Shown here one piece after another: positions 52,794-61,792 of a stretch of 64,000 nucleotides of DNA. The translations under genes were made by a program, and so were the position numbers. The first letter of the stretch is position 1; each line of letters opens with the position of its first letter. Origin of the DNA: a bacterium (GTDB lineage Bacteria; Actinomycetota; Acidimicrobiia; Acidimicrobiales; Bin134); NCBI GenBank assembly GCA_026705465.1, contig JAPPAP010000032.1:128693-192692 (forward strand), given 5' to 3'. The notes beneath the pieces were generated by a model. It ran no database searches. It was not told the origin of the DNA and saw only the letters and a program-made list of their open reading frames with translations.

Positions 52794-54077
52794 CTAGCCC
52801 ACCCGTGCCTTGATCCCGAACAGGCCTTGGGGCCGGAACAGCAGCACCAGGATGAGCGCGGCCAACGGCACCACAAACTTCAACTCGGGCGAGATCCACA
52901 GGGTGCTCACCTCAGTGGACATGCCGATGATGAGCGACCCGGCCAGGGCGCCGAACGCCGTGCCCAGCCCGCCGAGCTCCACCCCGGCGAAGATCAACAA
53001 CAAGAGCTGGAAACCCAAGAACGGATCGATATCGGTGTCGAGGCCTTGGAACACCCCGCCGAGTCCGGCCAAGGCCGCCCCCATGGCCCACACCATCAAC
53101 ACCACCCGGTTCACGTTGATGCCCGATGCCTCGGCCAGGCTGGCGTTGTCCGACACCGCCCGGGTGGCCTTGCCGAAACGGGTCCACTGGAGCATCATCC
53201 CCACGGCCAGCAAGAGGACAATGATCACCGCCACGGTCACCAATTCCCGAGGGGTCACCGCCCAGGGTCCGAACTCCCATCGCTCCTGCACTTGAAAGTC
53301 GGTGTAGGGCAGGGGCTCAGCACCGAAGAACAGCTGGATCACCTGGCGTCCCAGCAGCGACAGGCCGATGGTCACCACCACTAGCTGGAAAATGCCCAGT
53401 CGTCGGTGCCGCAGCGGACGGAACAGCCCCGTTTCCAACCCCGCCCCCAGCATTCCGCACACGATCATGGTGACGATGGCGGCCACAATCAGATTCAGCT
53501 CGCCCCACGAGCTGTTGAAGTACCAGGCGATGACCGCACCAAAGGTCACTAACTCCCCGTGGGCGAAGTTGACCAAGCCGGTGGTCCCGTAGATGAGCGA
53601 CAGGCCGATGGCACTCATGGCGATGATCAGGCCAAATTTCAGGCCGTTGAACACCGTTTGCGCCGCCCGCTCCCCGAATGGAGTGCCCTTGGGGGCTTCG
53701 CCCACTGCGAATACCACCGCTCGGGAGGCACCCTCGGTCACAGCCACCTCGACGGTGGATTCGAACCCCTCCCTCAGCCCGATCCCCTCGGGCAAGGTGC
53801 TCTCGTCGAGGGTGACCCGGTACGCGCCAGCACCGGGGACTGTCACTGACCATTGGCCTTCGGAGTCGGTGACTGCCTGGCCGACCTTTGTGCCGGATTG
53901 GTCGGCCACGGTGATCTCAACCCCGGCGAAGAACTGGTCAAAGCCCACTCGAAGGGTGCCCTCCAGCACCGATGGCTGAGAGCTGTCGGCGTCGCCTCCC
54001 GACTGGGCCATGGAAGGGGCGACCCAAGCCAGCACCAGACAGAGCACAAGACCAGCGAGCGCGAGAAGCCTCCGCAT
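52794..54077 (-). CDS. livH: LivH permease with N-terminal secreted domain (fusion)
   Basis: A 427-residue protein. Residues 1-24 are a signal peptide (LLALAGLVLCLVLAWVAPSMAQ). Residues about 35-125 form a predicted beta-sandwich resembling carboxypeptidase-regulatory/Cna-B domains (LRVGFDQFFAGVEITVADQSG, TDSEGQWSVTVPGAGAYRVTLDE). From about 140 a normal LivH permease follows (GLKFGLIIAMSAIGLSLIYGTTGLVNFAHGELVTFGA). Canonical LivH is about 290-310 residues and lacks the front part. The domain would lie outside the membrane, possibly docking substrate-binding lipoproteins such as those at 56865-61487; that is inference. Divergent from larE. Confidence 0.9.
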   Translation of the reverse strand: MRRLLALAGLVLCLVLAWVAPSMAQSGGDADSSQPSVLEGTLRVGFDQFFAGVEITVADQSGTKVGQAVTDSEGQWSVTVPGAGAYRVTLDESTLPEGIGLREGFESTVEVAVTEGASRAVVFAVGEAPKGTPFGERAAQTVFNGLKFGLIIAMSAIGLSLIYGTTGLVNFAHGELVTFGAVIAWYFNSSWGELNLIVAAIVTMIVCGMLGAGLETGLFRPLRHRRLGIFQLVVVTIGLSLLGRQVIQLFFGAEPLPYTDFQVQERWEFGPWAVTPRELVTVAVIIVLLLAVGMMLQWTRFGKATRAVSDNASLAEASGINVNRVVLMVWAMGAALAGLGGVFQGLDTDIDPFLGFQLLLLIFAGVELGGLGTAFGALAGSLIIGMSTEVSTLWISPELKFVVPLAALILVLLFRPQGLFGIKARVG

Positions 54078-54166
54078 CTGCTTTCACGCTACTGCCCGGT
54101 ACAGGATGCCTAGTGGAGCCGTCAACGGCGATCGAATATTCCTGCTCCCCGTTTCACGAGCAGCCA

Positions 54167-55000
54167 GTGAGCGACCAAAATGGGGGCGTGGGGGACTGGG
54201 AGCGGTTGCGGAGCGATCTGGCCGAGATGGACAGCGTGATGGTTGCTTTCAGCGGCGGCGTCGACTCCTCCTTCTTGGCCTGGGTGGCTCACGACGTGTT
54301 GGGCGACCGTGCCCACGCCGTGACCGCGGTATCGCCGTCATTGGCGAAGGCTGAGCGTGAGGACTGCGCGTCGCTGGCCGCCGAGTGGGGCCTGCGGTGG
54401 AGCGAAGTACACACCGACGAAATGGAACACGCCGCCTACGTGGCCAATGACGGCGACCGGTGCTACTGGTGCAAGGACGCGCTCATGGATGCGGTAGCCC
54501 CACTGGCTGAGGCCACGTCGTCGACAGTGGCGCTAGGAGTGAACACCGACGACTTGGGCGACCACCGCCCGGGCCAGCGGGCCGCGGCGGAACGGGGTGC
54601 GGTGTTTCCCCTGGTGGACGCCGAATTTTCCAAGGCCGATGTTCGAGAGTGGTCGCAGCGGCTGGGGTTGCGCACCTGGGACAAGCCGGCTGCCCCCTGC
54701 CTGGCTTCCCGGATCCCCTATGGCACCCCGGTGACCATGGGGGCACTGGCCTCAGTGGGAGACGCCGAGGCTGCCCTCAGGAGGCTGGGATTCGCAGAAC
54801 TGCGAGTTCGCCACTACGGCGACCTGGCCCGGATCGAAGTGCCCGAAGAGCGCTTGGCCGATGTGGTTGCCCAGCGGGCTGCGGTGGTGGAGGCGGTGCG
54901 CCAGGCCGGCTACCGGTATGCCACGCTCGACCTTGACGGCTTCCGCTCCGGCAATCTGAACGACGTGCTCGATATCGGCCCGTCGTCTTCGCGTCCTTGA
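54167..55000 (+). CDS. larE: ATP-dependent sacrificial sulfur transferase LarE
   Basis: A 277-residue PP-loop ATPase: VMVAFSGGVDSSFLAWVAHDVLG, DRCYWCKDALMD, NTDDLGDHRPGQRAA and the sulfur-donor Cys in PAAPCLASRIPYGTPV. LarE adenylates and sulfurates the nickel-pincer precursor of lactate racemase, sacrificing its own cysteine sulfur. The GTG at 54167 fits the family; the frame extends back to 53972. No larB or larC is in the window. Divergent from livH with an 89-bp gap. Confidence 0.9.
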   Translation: MSDQNGGVGDWERLRSDLAEMDSVMVAFSGGVDSSFLAWVAHDVLGDRAHAVTAVSPSLAKAEREDCASLAAEWGLRWSEVHTDEMEHAAYVANDGDRCYWCKDALMDAVAPLAEATSSTVALGVNTDDLGDHRPGQRAAAERGAVFPLVDAEFSKADVREWSQRLGLRTWDKPAAPCLASRIPYGTPVTMGALASVGDAEAALRRLGFAELRVRHYGDLARIEVPEERLADVVAQRAAVVEAVRQAGYRYATLDLDGFRSGNLNDVLDIGPSSSRP

Positions 55001-55041
55001 CCGACCCCGAGCTGCGGGCCGCCGAGTTGTAGGACGCTGCG

Positions 55042-55518
55042 ATGGAAGAGGCCGACTTGGAGGACACCGAATTAGGGGCCGCCGAGCAGCAACTTGCCGA
55101 GTGTGCTCGGGAACTTGCGGAGGGGATCAAGGCGGCCTTGCCCGAGTGGGTGGTATCGGCGGTGGAGAGCCGGTTGACTAACCCAAGCCCCGAGGTCCGA
55201 GAGGCGGCCGAGGCCGCCGGTGTGGCTGCGGCATCAGAGATCGGCAGCGAGGTGGCCCAGCTGTTGGCCGCCGACATCGACGACCAGCCCGAGAATCCCC
55301 TGGCCGCTCTGCGCCGAGCCGTGCGCTATCCCACGGAGGTGTTGACCGCCGCTGGCGTTACCCCGGTGGAGCGGGATGACTTCGCCATCGAACGGTTTCC
55401 CGAGGACATCTACAACCTGACTCCTGCGTCGTTTGCCGACATCCACCCCGACCTCCAGATTCCCGGACTGGAGTGGGGGGCGGCCAAGGCGTTCGTACAC
55501 CGCCGCCGCCGTAAATGA
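55042..55518 (+). CDS. hypothetical actinobacterial protein
   Basis: A 158-residue acidic protein, mostly helical, of a family I recall only as uncharacterised in actinobacteria: CARELAEGIKAALPEWVVSAVESRL, DIDDQPENPLAALRRAVRYPTEVLTAAGV, ERFPEDIYNLTPASFADIHPDLQIPGLEWGAAKAFVH. The ATG at 55042 has weak ribosome-binding context. Upstream in the same frame lies TTG at 54997, overlapping the larE stop, and then a TAG at 55030, so the native N-terminus may have been cut off. Confidence 0.7.
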   Translation: MEEADLEDTELGAAEQQLAECARELAEGIKAALPEWVVSAVESRLTNPSPEVREAAEAAGVAAASEIGSEVAQLLAADIDDQPENPLAALRRAVRYPTEVLTAAGVTPVERDDFAIERFPEDIYNLTPASFADIHPDLQIPGLEWGAAKAFVHRRRRK

Positions 55519-55615
55519 CTGGATGAGGACGGTTCGGAGCCGGAACGGCTCAACCTGACATACTGGCGGTGCCGCAGGGCAAACGTGAATTAGTTGTCAA
55601 CTATCGGAGGGTGTG

Positions 55616-56830
55616 ATGGATCTCGCTATCGGTGACGCGGGCAGTACCGCATGGGTACTCGTATGTGCTGCGCTGGTCTTGTTCATGGTGCCGGGCCTGG
55701 CCTTGTTCTACGGGGGCATGGTCGGCCAGAAGAACGTGCTCAACATGATGAACATGAACCTGTATTGCCTGGGCATCGTTCCCATCCTGTGGGCGGTGGT
55801 CGGTTTCGGGTTTGCCTCCGGCGATTGGGACTTCCCGCTGTTCGGAAACTTCGACGCCGCCTGGCTGAACGGTATTGATGATTTTGAGAGCAAGCGGGAG
55901 TTCGTGTTCGGCATGACCTTTGCTGCCATCACTCCTGCGCTCATCTCGGGCGCAGTGGCCGGCCGGATGAAGTTCTCCGCCTGGGCCATCTTCGTGCCGT
56001 TGTGGTCGTTCATCGTGTACTCGCCGGTCGTTTACTGGATCTACGGCGGCGAGGGCTGGATCCTCCAGCTCCCGGCCCACGACTTCGCCGGCGGTACCGC
56101 CATCCACATCAACGCCGGTGCGGCGGCCCTGGCCCTGGTTCTGGTTCTCGGCCCCCGCAAGGGCTGGCCCCGCGACGTGGACTTCCCCCACAACCTGCCG
56201 CTGGTGCTGCTGGGCGCTGGCATTCTGTGGTTCGGCTGGTTCGGCTTCAACGCTGGATCAGCCTTGGAAGCCGGTCCCGGTGCTTCCCATGCCTTCTTGA
56301 CCACGTTCTTGGCCGCGGCCGCCGGGCTGTGCTCGTGGATGCTGGCCGAGACCATCAAAGACGGCAAGCCCACCGCATTGGGCATGGCCTCGGGCATCGT
56401 GGCCGCGCTGGTGGCCATCACCCCGGCGGCCGGATTCGTGGGGGCCATGTCCTCCATCGTGATCGGCGCCGCGGCCGGAGTGCTGTGCTTCCTGGCCATC
56501 GGGCTCAAGCTGCGCTACAAGTACGACGACAGCCTTGACGTAGTGGGCATCCACATGTTCGGCGGCATCATCGGCGGCGTGCTGATCGGGTTCTTTGCCG
56601 ACTCCGGCATCTACGAGGGTGCCGACTTCATCGACGGTGTCTTCTTCGGCGGCGGCGAACTGCTCGGCAACCAGATCATCTCCATCGTGGCGGTGATGGC
56701 CTACAGCTTCGTGGCCACCTACATCATCGCTTTGGTGCTCCACCGCACCATGGGGATCCGGGCATCTGCCGACGACGAGAGCGTCGGCCTCGACCAGTCA
56801 CTCCATGCCGAGACGGCCTACAACAACTAA
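55616..56830 (+). CDS. amt: ammonium transporter (Amt)
   Basis: A 404-residue Amt protein of 11 membrane segments. Start region WVLVCAALVLFMVPGLALFYGGMV; channel histidines in GGTAIHINAGAAALA and VVGIHMFGGIIGG; AGFVGAMSSIVIGAAAGVLC. The ATG at 55616 follows GGAGGG; a GTG at 55613 is also possible. Usually linked to a P-II gene; here the P-II gene is 46 kb away. Ends in a strong hairpin shared with the convergent binding-protein gene. Confidence 0.95.
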   Translation: MDLAIGDAGSTAWVLVCAALVLFMVPGLALFYGGMVGQKNVLNMMNMNLYCLGIVPILWAVVGFGFASGDWDFPLFGNFDAAWLNGIDDFESKREFVFGMTFAAITPALISGAVAGRMKFSAWAIFVPLWSFIVYSPVVYWIYGGEGWILQLPAHDFAGGTAIHINAGAAALALVLVLGPRKGWPRDVDFPHNLPLVLLGAGILWFGWFGFNAGSALEAGPGASHAFLTTFLAAAAGLCSWMLAETIKDGKPTALGMASGIVAALVAITPAAGFVGAMSSIVIGAAAGVLCFLAIGLKLRYKYDDSLDVVGIHMFGGIIGGVLIGFFADSGIYEGADFIDGVFFGGGELLGNQIISIVAVMAYSFVATYIIALVLHRTMGIRASADDESVGLDQSLHAETAYNN

Positions 56831-56842
56831 AACATTCCTCAC

Positions 56843-56878
56843 CTGAACTGGGCTGGGCTTCGGCTCAGCCCAGTTCAG
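56843..56878. terminator. bidirectional hairpin with UUCG tetraloop
   Basis: CTGAACTGGGCTG (56843-56855) pairs perfectly with CAGCCCAGTTCAG (56866-56878); inside, GGC and GCT extend it to a TTCG tetraloop, giving about 16 pairs. It lies between the convergent amt and the binding-protein gene and covers the latter's stop codon. Confidence 0.8.
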
Positions 56879-58211
56879 CCAAGTCGACATCCTGACTGCC
56901 GGTGACGGTCAACTCACCGTCGATGAACTCGGCGATGATGTAGCGGCCAAACGTGGGATCGCCCACATCGTCGAGCTCCAGTGGGCCGGAGACGCCGTCG
57001 AAGTCGATGTCGGTGCCCTCGGCTATCAGACCAGCGCATTCGGCGTAGGAGAAGCACTTCTGGCCGCTCCGGGTCACCGACTGAACCTGGCCGATGATGG
57101 CGGGTCCGTCGGTGGAACCAGCGGCCAGCGCGGCCAAGGCCAAAACCACTACACAATCGTAGGCTTGGCCCCCGTAGGCCACGTCGCCGCCGGTTCGCTC
57201 AATCAGGCGCCCGCTGAACTCATCGCCGCCCCCCGCCGTCAGGGCCACGAAACCATCGAGCACATAGGGGTTGGATGGGTCCACCGTGTCAGCCAGGTTC
57301 CGGTCGTAGATGCCGTCGGTGCCGTACATGACCCCGGGTGGGATACCAGCTTCAAGCATTCCTCGGATGATCTGCGCACCCTCGGAAAACGTGACCAATA
57401 CCACCGCGTCAGCCCCCATGTCTTCGATCGTCGCCACCGTGGCGTCGTAACTGGTGGCATCCTCGTCGTAGGAGATGATCTGGTAGGCCACTCCCAACTC
57501 GGTGAGGCTCTTCGCCAGCAGGCTTGACAGGGCGTTCCCCCAATCGTCGGCCCGGGCTGGGATGGCCACGTTGGTTGCTCCATCGGCGGCGACAATGTTG
57601 GCCAAGATCGGCGCCACCGCCTGGTCGGGCGGCACCGTCCGGAAATAGAAGGCTGCGTTGTCCTGGGTGGAGAACGACGGCGAGGTGTTCGACGGGGAGC
57701 ACTGGGGGATCTGGGCGTCATAGAGGGTCTGGATGAACGACTGTGAAACTCCTGACGCCGCCGCACCCACAATCACATGGGCCCCCTCCCCCAGCAGCCG
57801 GTTGACCGCCTCCGGGGCGACGTCGGGATCGGTAGCGGTGTCGCCGGTCAAGAGCCGCACATTCCCGCCCGCAGCCTGAATGTCCTCAATCGCCAAACCG
57901 ATGCCCTCGATCATCGGCGAGTTCAGGAAGGCCAACGAGCCGGTTTCGGGCATCACTTGCCCGATCACCAGGTCGAATTCCGCTGACGCCGGGTCCACCG
58001 GCTCCGCGGTTTGAGCCGGGGCGGCGGTCTGCACCGGTTCTGCGGTCTGCACCGGTTCTGCGGTCTGCGCCGGTTCTGCGGTCTGCGCCGGTTCTGCGGT
58101 CTGCACCGGGTCCACCGGTTGGCCGACATCGCCACCGTCGTCGTCGTTGCCACACCCCGCCGCAATCAGCGCGGCTAGTGCGATGACCAAGATCAATCGT
58201 CTCCGTCGCAT
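56865..58211 (-). CDS. LivK-like branched-chain-type substrate-binding lipoprotein 1
   Basis: A 448-residue lipoprotein starting MRRRRLILVIALAALIAAGC at 58211 (GAGGAA about 8 nt upstream; the frame extends to 58280). After the lipobox comes a QTAEP repeat linker, then a type I periplasmic-binding fold: FDLVIGQVMPETGSLAFLNSPMIEGIGLAIEDIQAAGGNV, NRLLGEGAHVIVGAAASGVSQSFIQ. This is the Leu/Ile/Val-binding family, likely serving LivFGMH. It is one of three tandem paralogues. Confidence 0.9.
   Translation of the reverse strand: MRRRRLILVIALAALIAAGCGNDDDGGDVGQPVDPVQTAEPAQTAEPAQTAEPVQTAEPVQTAAPAQTAEPVDPASAEFDLVIGQVMPETGSLAFLNSPMIEGIGLAIEDIQAAGGNVRLLTGDTATDPDVAPEAVNRLLGEGAHVIVGAAASGVSQSFIQTLYDAQIPQCSPSNTSPSFSTQDNAAFYFRTVPPDQAVAPILANIVAADGATNVAIPARADDWGNALSSLLAKSLTELGVAYQIISYDEDATSYDATVATIEDMGADAVVLVTFSEGAQIIRGMLEAGIPPGVMYGTDGIYDRNLADTVDPSNPYVLDGFVALTAGGGDEFSGRLIERTGGDVAYGGQAYDCVVVLALAALAAGSTDGPAIIGQVQSVTRSGQKCFSYAECAGLIAEGTDIDFDGVSGPLELDDVGDPTFGRYIIAEFIDGELTVTGSQDVDLAELG
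58003..58116. repeat. 18-bp tandem repeats in lipoprotein linker
   Basis: Six to seven units of 18 bp (GCGGTCTGCRCCGGTTCT on the plus strand) encode the hexapeptide QTAEP[AV]. Copies differ only at one or two bases; outer units are more diverged. Confidence 0.85.
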
Positions 58212-58254
58212 AAGAAGATTCCTCATTTCTGGCTGGCTCGACACACCACTTAAC

Positions 58255-59481
58255 TCAGCCCATTTCAGCCAGGTCCACATCGTGGCTGGCGATAACGGTG
58301 AGCACGCCGTAGTTCAACTCGGCGACGAAGTACCGGCCGACGGTCGGATCGCCGACCCCGTCCAGTTCCAATGGACCAGAGGCACCGACGTAGTCGATGT
58401 CCACTCCATCGACGACCAATAGGGCGCACTCCTTATAGGAGAAGCACTGCCGACCTCCCTTGGTCACTCCTGGCACCTCCTCGATAATGGCCGACCCGCT
58501 GTTGGAGTTGGCGGCTAGGGCGGCCAGCATAGACAACACCACACAGTCGTATGCCTGACCTCCCCAGACCACATTGCCGTCGGTAAGCCCGCTAATGCGG
58601 CCGTTGAATGAGGGATCGCCCCCAGCAGCAACCAGCAAGAATCCGTTGAGCACCTCGGGGTTGGATGGATTCACCACATGGGCCAGGTTGTGATCGTAAA
58701 TTCCGTCGGTGCCGTACATCGTGTTGGCCGACATGCCTGCCTCAACAAGCCCGCGGATGATCTCAGCGCCTTCGGAAAAGGTCACGAACACCACAGCGTC
58801 GGCCCCTGTGCTCTGTATCGCGGCAACAACAGGATCGAAGCTGGTGGTATCTGCGTCATAGAAGATGATCTCAGCGCTCACTCCCAACTCGCCCAGGCTA
58901 TTGACAAGCAGGTTGGATAAGGCATTGCCCCAGTCATCGTCTCGAGCCGGAATGGCGACGTGGGTCGCCCCATCCGCCGCCACAAGCGTGGCCACGATCG
59001 GCGAAACCGCCTCGTCGGGGGGCACGGTCCGGAAGAAGAAGGCGGCGTTGTCTTGGGTGGAGAACGAAGGGGATGTGTTGGATGCCGCGCACTGGGGGAT
59101 CTGGGCTTCGTACAGCGTCTGAATAAACGACTGCGACGCTTGTGACGACCCTGCCCCCAATATTACGTGGACCCCCTCGCCCAACAGACGGTTGACTGCC
59201 TCAGAAGCCGCGTCGGGGTCGGTGCCGTAATCTCCTCTCAACAGCCGCACATTCCCGCCCGCGGCTTGAATGTCCTGCACCGCCAAGTCGATGCTGGCTA
59301 CCACCGGAGAAACTGAAGATGTCTCCGGGTCGCCTTCGGGCCACACTGAGCCGATGACCAGTTCGAGGTCTCTTCTGTCAGGCTGAGCTGCATTCCCGTC
59401 ATCACTGCTGCTACCGCATGCTGTTGCTGCCAGGGCCAATGCTGCACCCACCGCAGCCATCCCAAACCACCTCGCTTTCAT
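58255..59481 (-). CDS. LivK-like substrate-binding lipoprotein 2
   Basis: A 408-residue paralogue. Signal peptide and lipobox MKARWFGMAAVGAALALAATAC, a short linker without QTAEP repeats, then LELVIGSVWPEGDPETSSVSPVVASIDLAVQDIQAAGGNV and NRLLGEGVHVILGAGSSQASQSFIQTLYEAQIPQCAASNTSP. It starts 12 bp after hemQ, in the same direction. The ligand pocket differs from copy 1 in the ETSSVSP segment. Confidence 0.9.
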   Translation of the reverse strand: MKARWFGMAAVGAALALAATACGSSSDDGNAAQPDRRDLELVIGSVWPEGDPETSSVSPVVASIDLAVQDIQAAGGNVRLLRGDYGTDPDAASEAVNRLLGEGVHVILGAGSSQASQSFIQTLYEAQIPQCAASNTSPSFSTQDNAAFFFRTVPPDEAVSPIVATLVAADGATHVAIPARDDDWGNALSNLLVNSLGELGVSAEIIFYDADTTSFDPVVAAIQSTGADAVVFVTFSEGAEIIRGLVEAGMSANTMYGTDGIYDHNLAHVVNPSNPEVLNGFLLVAAGGDPSFNGRISGLTDGNVVWGGQAYDCVVLSMLAALAANSNSGSAIIEEVPGVTKGGRQCFSYKECALLVVDGVDIDYVGASGPLELDGVGDPTVGRYFVAELNYGVLTVIASHDVDLAEMG

Positions 59482-59493
59482 GGCAAGACCTCG

Positions 59494-60192
59494 CTACATG
59501 AGTTGGCGGAGCAGGAGGTCGATGGGCGCCACCATGCCGGTGTAGAAGGGGCCGAACTCGGCGTAGCGGGCCGACGCCTCGTCGTAGCGCATGGTGTACA
59601 CCACCTCTTTGAGGTCGTCGGGGTGCTCGCAGAACAGGGTTACTCCCCACTCGTAGTCGTCGATGCCGGTGGAGCCGGTGATGAGCTGGAGCACCCGGCC
59701 GGCGAACGTGCGGCCGGTGGCCCCGTGCTCATACATGAGCTCTCGTCGGCGCTCAAAGGGCAGCTCGTACCAATTCTGCTCGGGGTTGCGGCGCTTGGAC
59801 ATGGGATAGAAGCACCACGCCGGCTTGCCCTCGGGGGGGAGCTGGGGATACAGCCGAGCCTGCTTGGTCTCCTCGGGCAGCCCGGCGGCGTACTCCGACA
59901 GCTCAGTAAGCGACACGTAGGAGTCAACGATGTCGAGCCCCGCTTGTTTCAGATCTGTCTGGAAATCCCGCAATTCCCACAGATCAGCGTGCAAGGCCAT
60001 GAACGCGATATCGGCCTTGTGGCCAAGCACGGCCACCGTCACCACTTGGACACCCATGCGCTCGGCGTTCTTGACCGCCCGCTTGATGTCCCGCTTCTGC
60101 TGAGAATGGTCGCCTTCCGGGCTGAGCTTGCCGAACAGGTGGAGGACACCGATCCCGATCGACGGCTCCACCGGTGCCGGGGACTCACTCAT
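59494..60192 (-). CDS. hemQ: coproheme decarboxylase (HemQ/ChdC)
   Basis: A 232-residue chlorite-dismutase-fold protein of the HemQ branch. FYPMSKRRNPEQNWYELPFERRRELMYEHGATGRTFAGRV contains the catalytic Tyr142 and the proximal heme ligand His156. HemQ decarboxylates coproheme to heme b in actinobacteria and firmicutes. It is inserted between binding-protein paralogues 2 and 3, 15 bp after the stop of copy 3 and 12 bp before copy 2; no other heme genes are adjacent. Confidence 0.93.
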   Translation of the reverse strand: MSESPAPVEPSIGIGVLHLFGKLSPEGDHSQQKRDIKRAVKNAERMGVQVVTVAVLGHKADIAFMALHADLWELRDFQTDLKQAGLDIVDSYVSLTELSEYAAGLPEETKQARLYPQLPPEGKPAWCFYPMSKRRNPEQNWYELPFERRRELMYEHGATGRTFAGRVLQLITGSTGIDDYEWGVTLFCEHPDDLKEVVYTMRYDEASARYAEFGPFYTGMVAPIDLLLRQLM

Positions 60193-60207
60193 GGGCCGAT
60201 GGTTCGG

Positions 60208-61487
60208 TCATTGGTCGATGGTGACATCTACCGTCTCGATCACTTCCAACTCGCCGTTGCGGACCTCGGCGAGCACATAGCGGCCCACGGTGGTGTCGCC
60301 GACATCGTCCATTTCCAATGGGCCAGACACGCCGTCGTAGTCTATGTCGATTCCCTGGACCACCAACTCGGCGCACTCTCCATAAGAGCGGCACTTCTGA
60401 CCGCTGCGGGTTATCTCGGGCACCGCGGCGATGATCGTTGGGCCGTCTACTCCACCAGCAGTAAGCGCAGCCAGCGCCAGAATCACCGCGCAGTCGTAGG
60501 CCTGCCCCCCGTAGATGGCGTTGCCCCCCGTCTTTTCGAACACCCGCTGGTTGAATTCCTCGCTACCTGACGGACTCTGCACCCGCAGCCCGTCGACAAC
60601 CGTCGGGTCGGTGGGATTCACCCGTTCGGGCATACTGAAGTCGAACTGCCCGGCGGTGAGATGGATGGCCCAGCTGGGCACGCCCATCTCGATAAGCCGA
60701 CGGGTGATGGCGATACCCTCCTCGAAGGCAATGAGACCGACGGCATCCACCCCCATGTCCAGAATCTGGGCCACGGTGGCGTCGAAGCTGGGGGCTCCGG
60801 GGTCGAAGGTCACAGTCTGCGAGGTCACGCCCAACTCGGCCAGGTCGTCGGCCAACAGCCGGGCTAGCGAGGCGCCGTAGTCGTCGGCCCGATTGGCGAT
60901 AGCCACATTGGTAGCCCCCCGGGAGGCCATGCTGTTGGCCATCACCTGGGACTCGCCTATTGCGACGGTGACTGTGCGGAAATAGAAGTCGGCATTGGCC
61001 TGGGTCGAGAACGACGGCGACGTGTTGGACGCCGCGCACTGCGGGATCTGGGCATCGGACAAGGTCTGGATAAACGACTGCGACACCCCCGATGCGCCGG
61101 CCCCGATTATCACATGGGCCCCCTCGCCCAGCAGGCGGTTCACTGTCTCAGGGGCCACGTCCGGATCGGTGGCCGAATCGCCGGCGAGCAACTTGACGTT
61201 GCCCCCTGGGCATTGATGTCGGCCACCGCCAACTCGACCCCGGCAATCAGCGCGCCGCCGAGCGAAGCGGCCAGCGATCCGGTTTCGGGCAGCACTCGCC
61301 CGATCACCAGTTCCGGGGCGGCCGCCGGTGGCGGGACCACCGGCGCAGCAGTCGGCTCGATGGTCGAAGTCGAGGCCGAGGGGGTAGCCGTGGGTCCGCC
61401 CTGGCTGTCGTCACCGCCCCCACAGGCGGCAGCAACGAGGGCGACGGCCGCGATCGAGGCCGCGATTCCCCGTCGAATCCCGACCAT
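60208..61487 (-). pseudogene. LivK-like substrate-binding lipoprotein 3, frameshifted
   Basis: A third paralogue broken into two frames. The first frame (ATG 61487) gives the lipobox MVGIRRGIAASIAAVALVAAAC and LVIGRVLPETGSLAASLGGALIAGVELAVADINAQG; it then goes out of frame at the C5 run at 61202-61206 (G5 on the coding strand). One more G restores GGNVKLLAGDSATDPDVAPETVNRLLGEG, matching copy 1, and the rest reads through to 60208. So a single-base deletion in a homopolymer, or an assembly error, separates the signal peptide from the binding domain. Everything else looks intact. Confidence 0.85.
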
Positions 61488-61492
61488 CCCAA

Positions 61493-61792
61493 TCAGTCGC
61501 CGAAACCGTTCACCAGCACGGCGAAGTGACGACTGGTGGCGTCGTGGCGCTTGCCCACCACTGCCTGGTAGGCCTCAGATTCCCACACCTCGCGGGCTTT
61601 CTCCTTCGAGTCGAACTTGATCACCACCGTCTGGTGTCCAGCGGTGTCGCCCTCGACCACCTCCGACTCGGTGTCGAACGCCACCAACTCGGCACCGTCT
61701 CCGATGCCCAGAGCGCCCGCGGCACCCTGCATGTACTCCCCGTACAGCTCGGGGTTGTCGACCTGGTAATTGACGATGATGTATGCAGCCAT
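61493..61792 (-). CDS. DUF1330 family protein
   Basis: A 99-residue ferredoxin-like alpha/beta protein: AAYIIVNYQVDNPELYGEYM, TVVIKFDSKEKAREVWESEAYQAVVGKRHDAT. This is the DUF1330 family, often a small monooxygenase-like or stress-linked protein of unknown role. It lies 5 bp upstream of the frameshifted binding-protein gene and heads that leftward unit. Confidence 0.88.
   Translation of the reverse strand: MAAYIIVNYQVDNPELYGEYMQGAAGALGIGDGAELVAFDTESEVVEGDTAGHQTVVIKFDSKEKAREVWESEAYQAVVGKRHDATSRHFAVLVNGFGD

Noticed and set aside
55001-55041. Pyrrolysine-type recoding at the TAG at 55030
   Set aside because: No methyltransferase or Pyl context, the residue is not at a known active site, and a downstream ATG gives a plausible start.
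58003-58116. CRISPR-like array
   Set aside because: Units are contiguous, coding, 18 bp long with no spacers, and lie within a lipoprotein linker.
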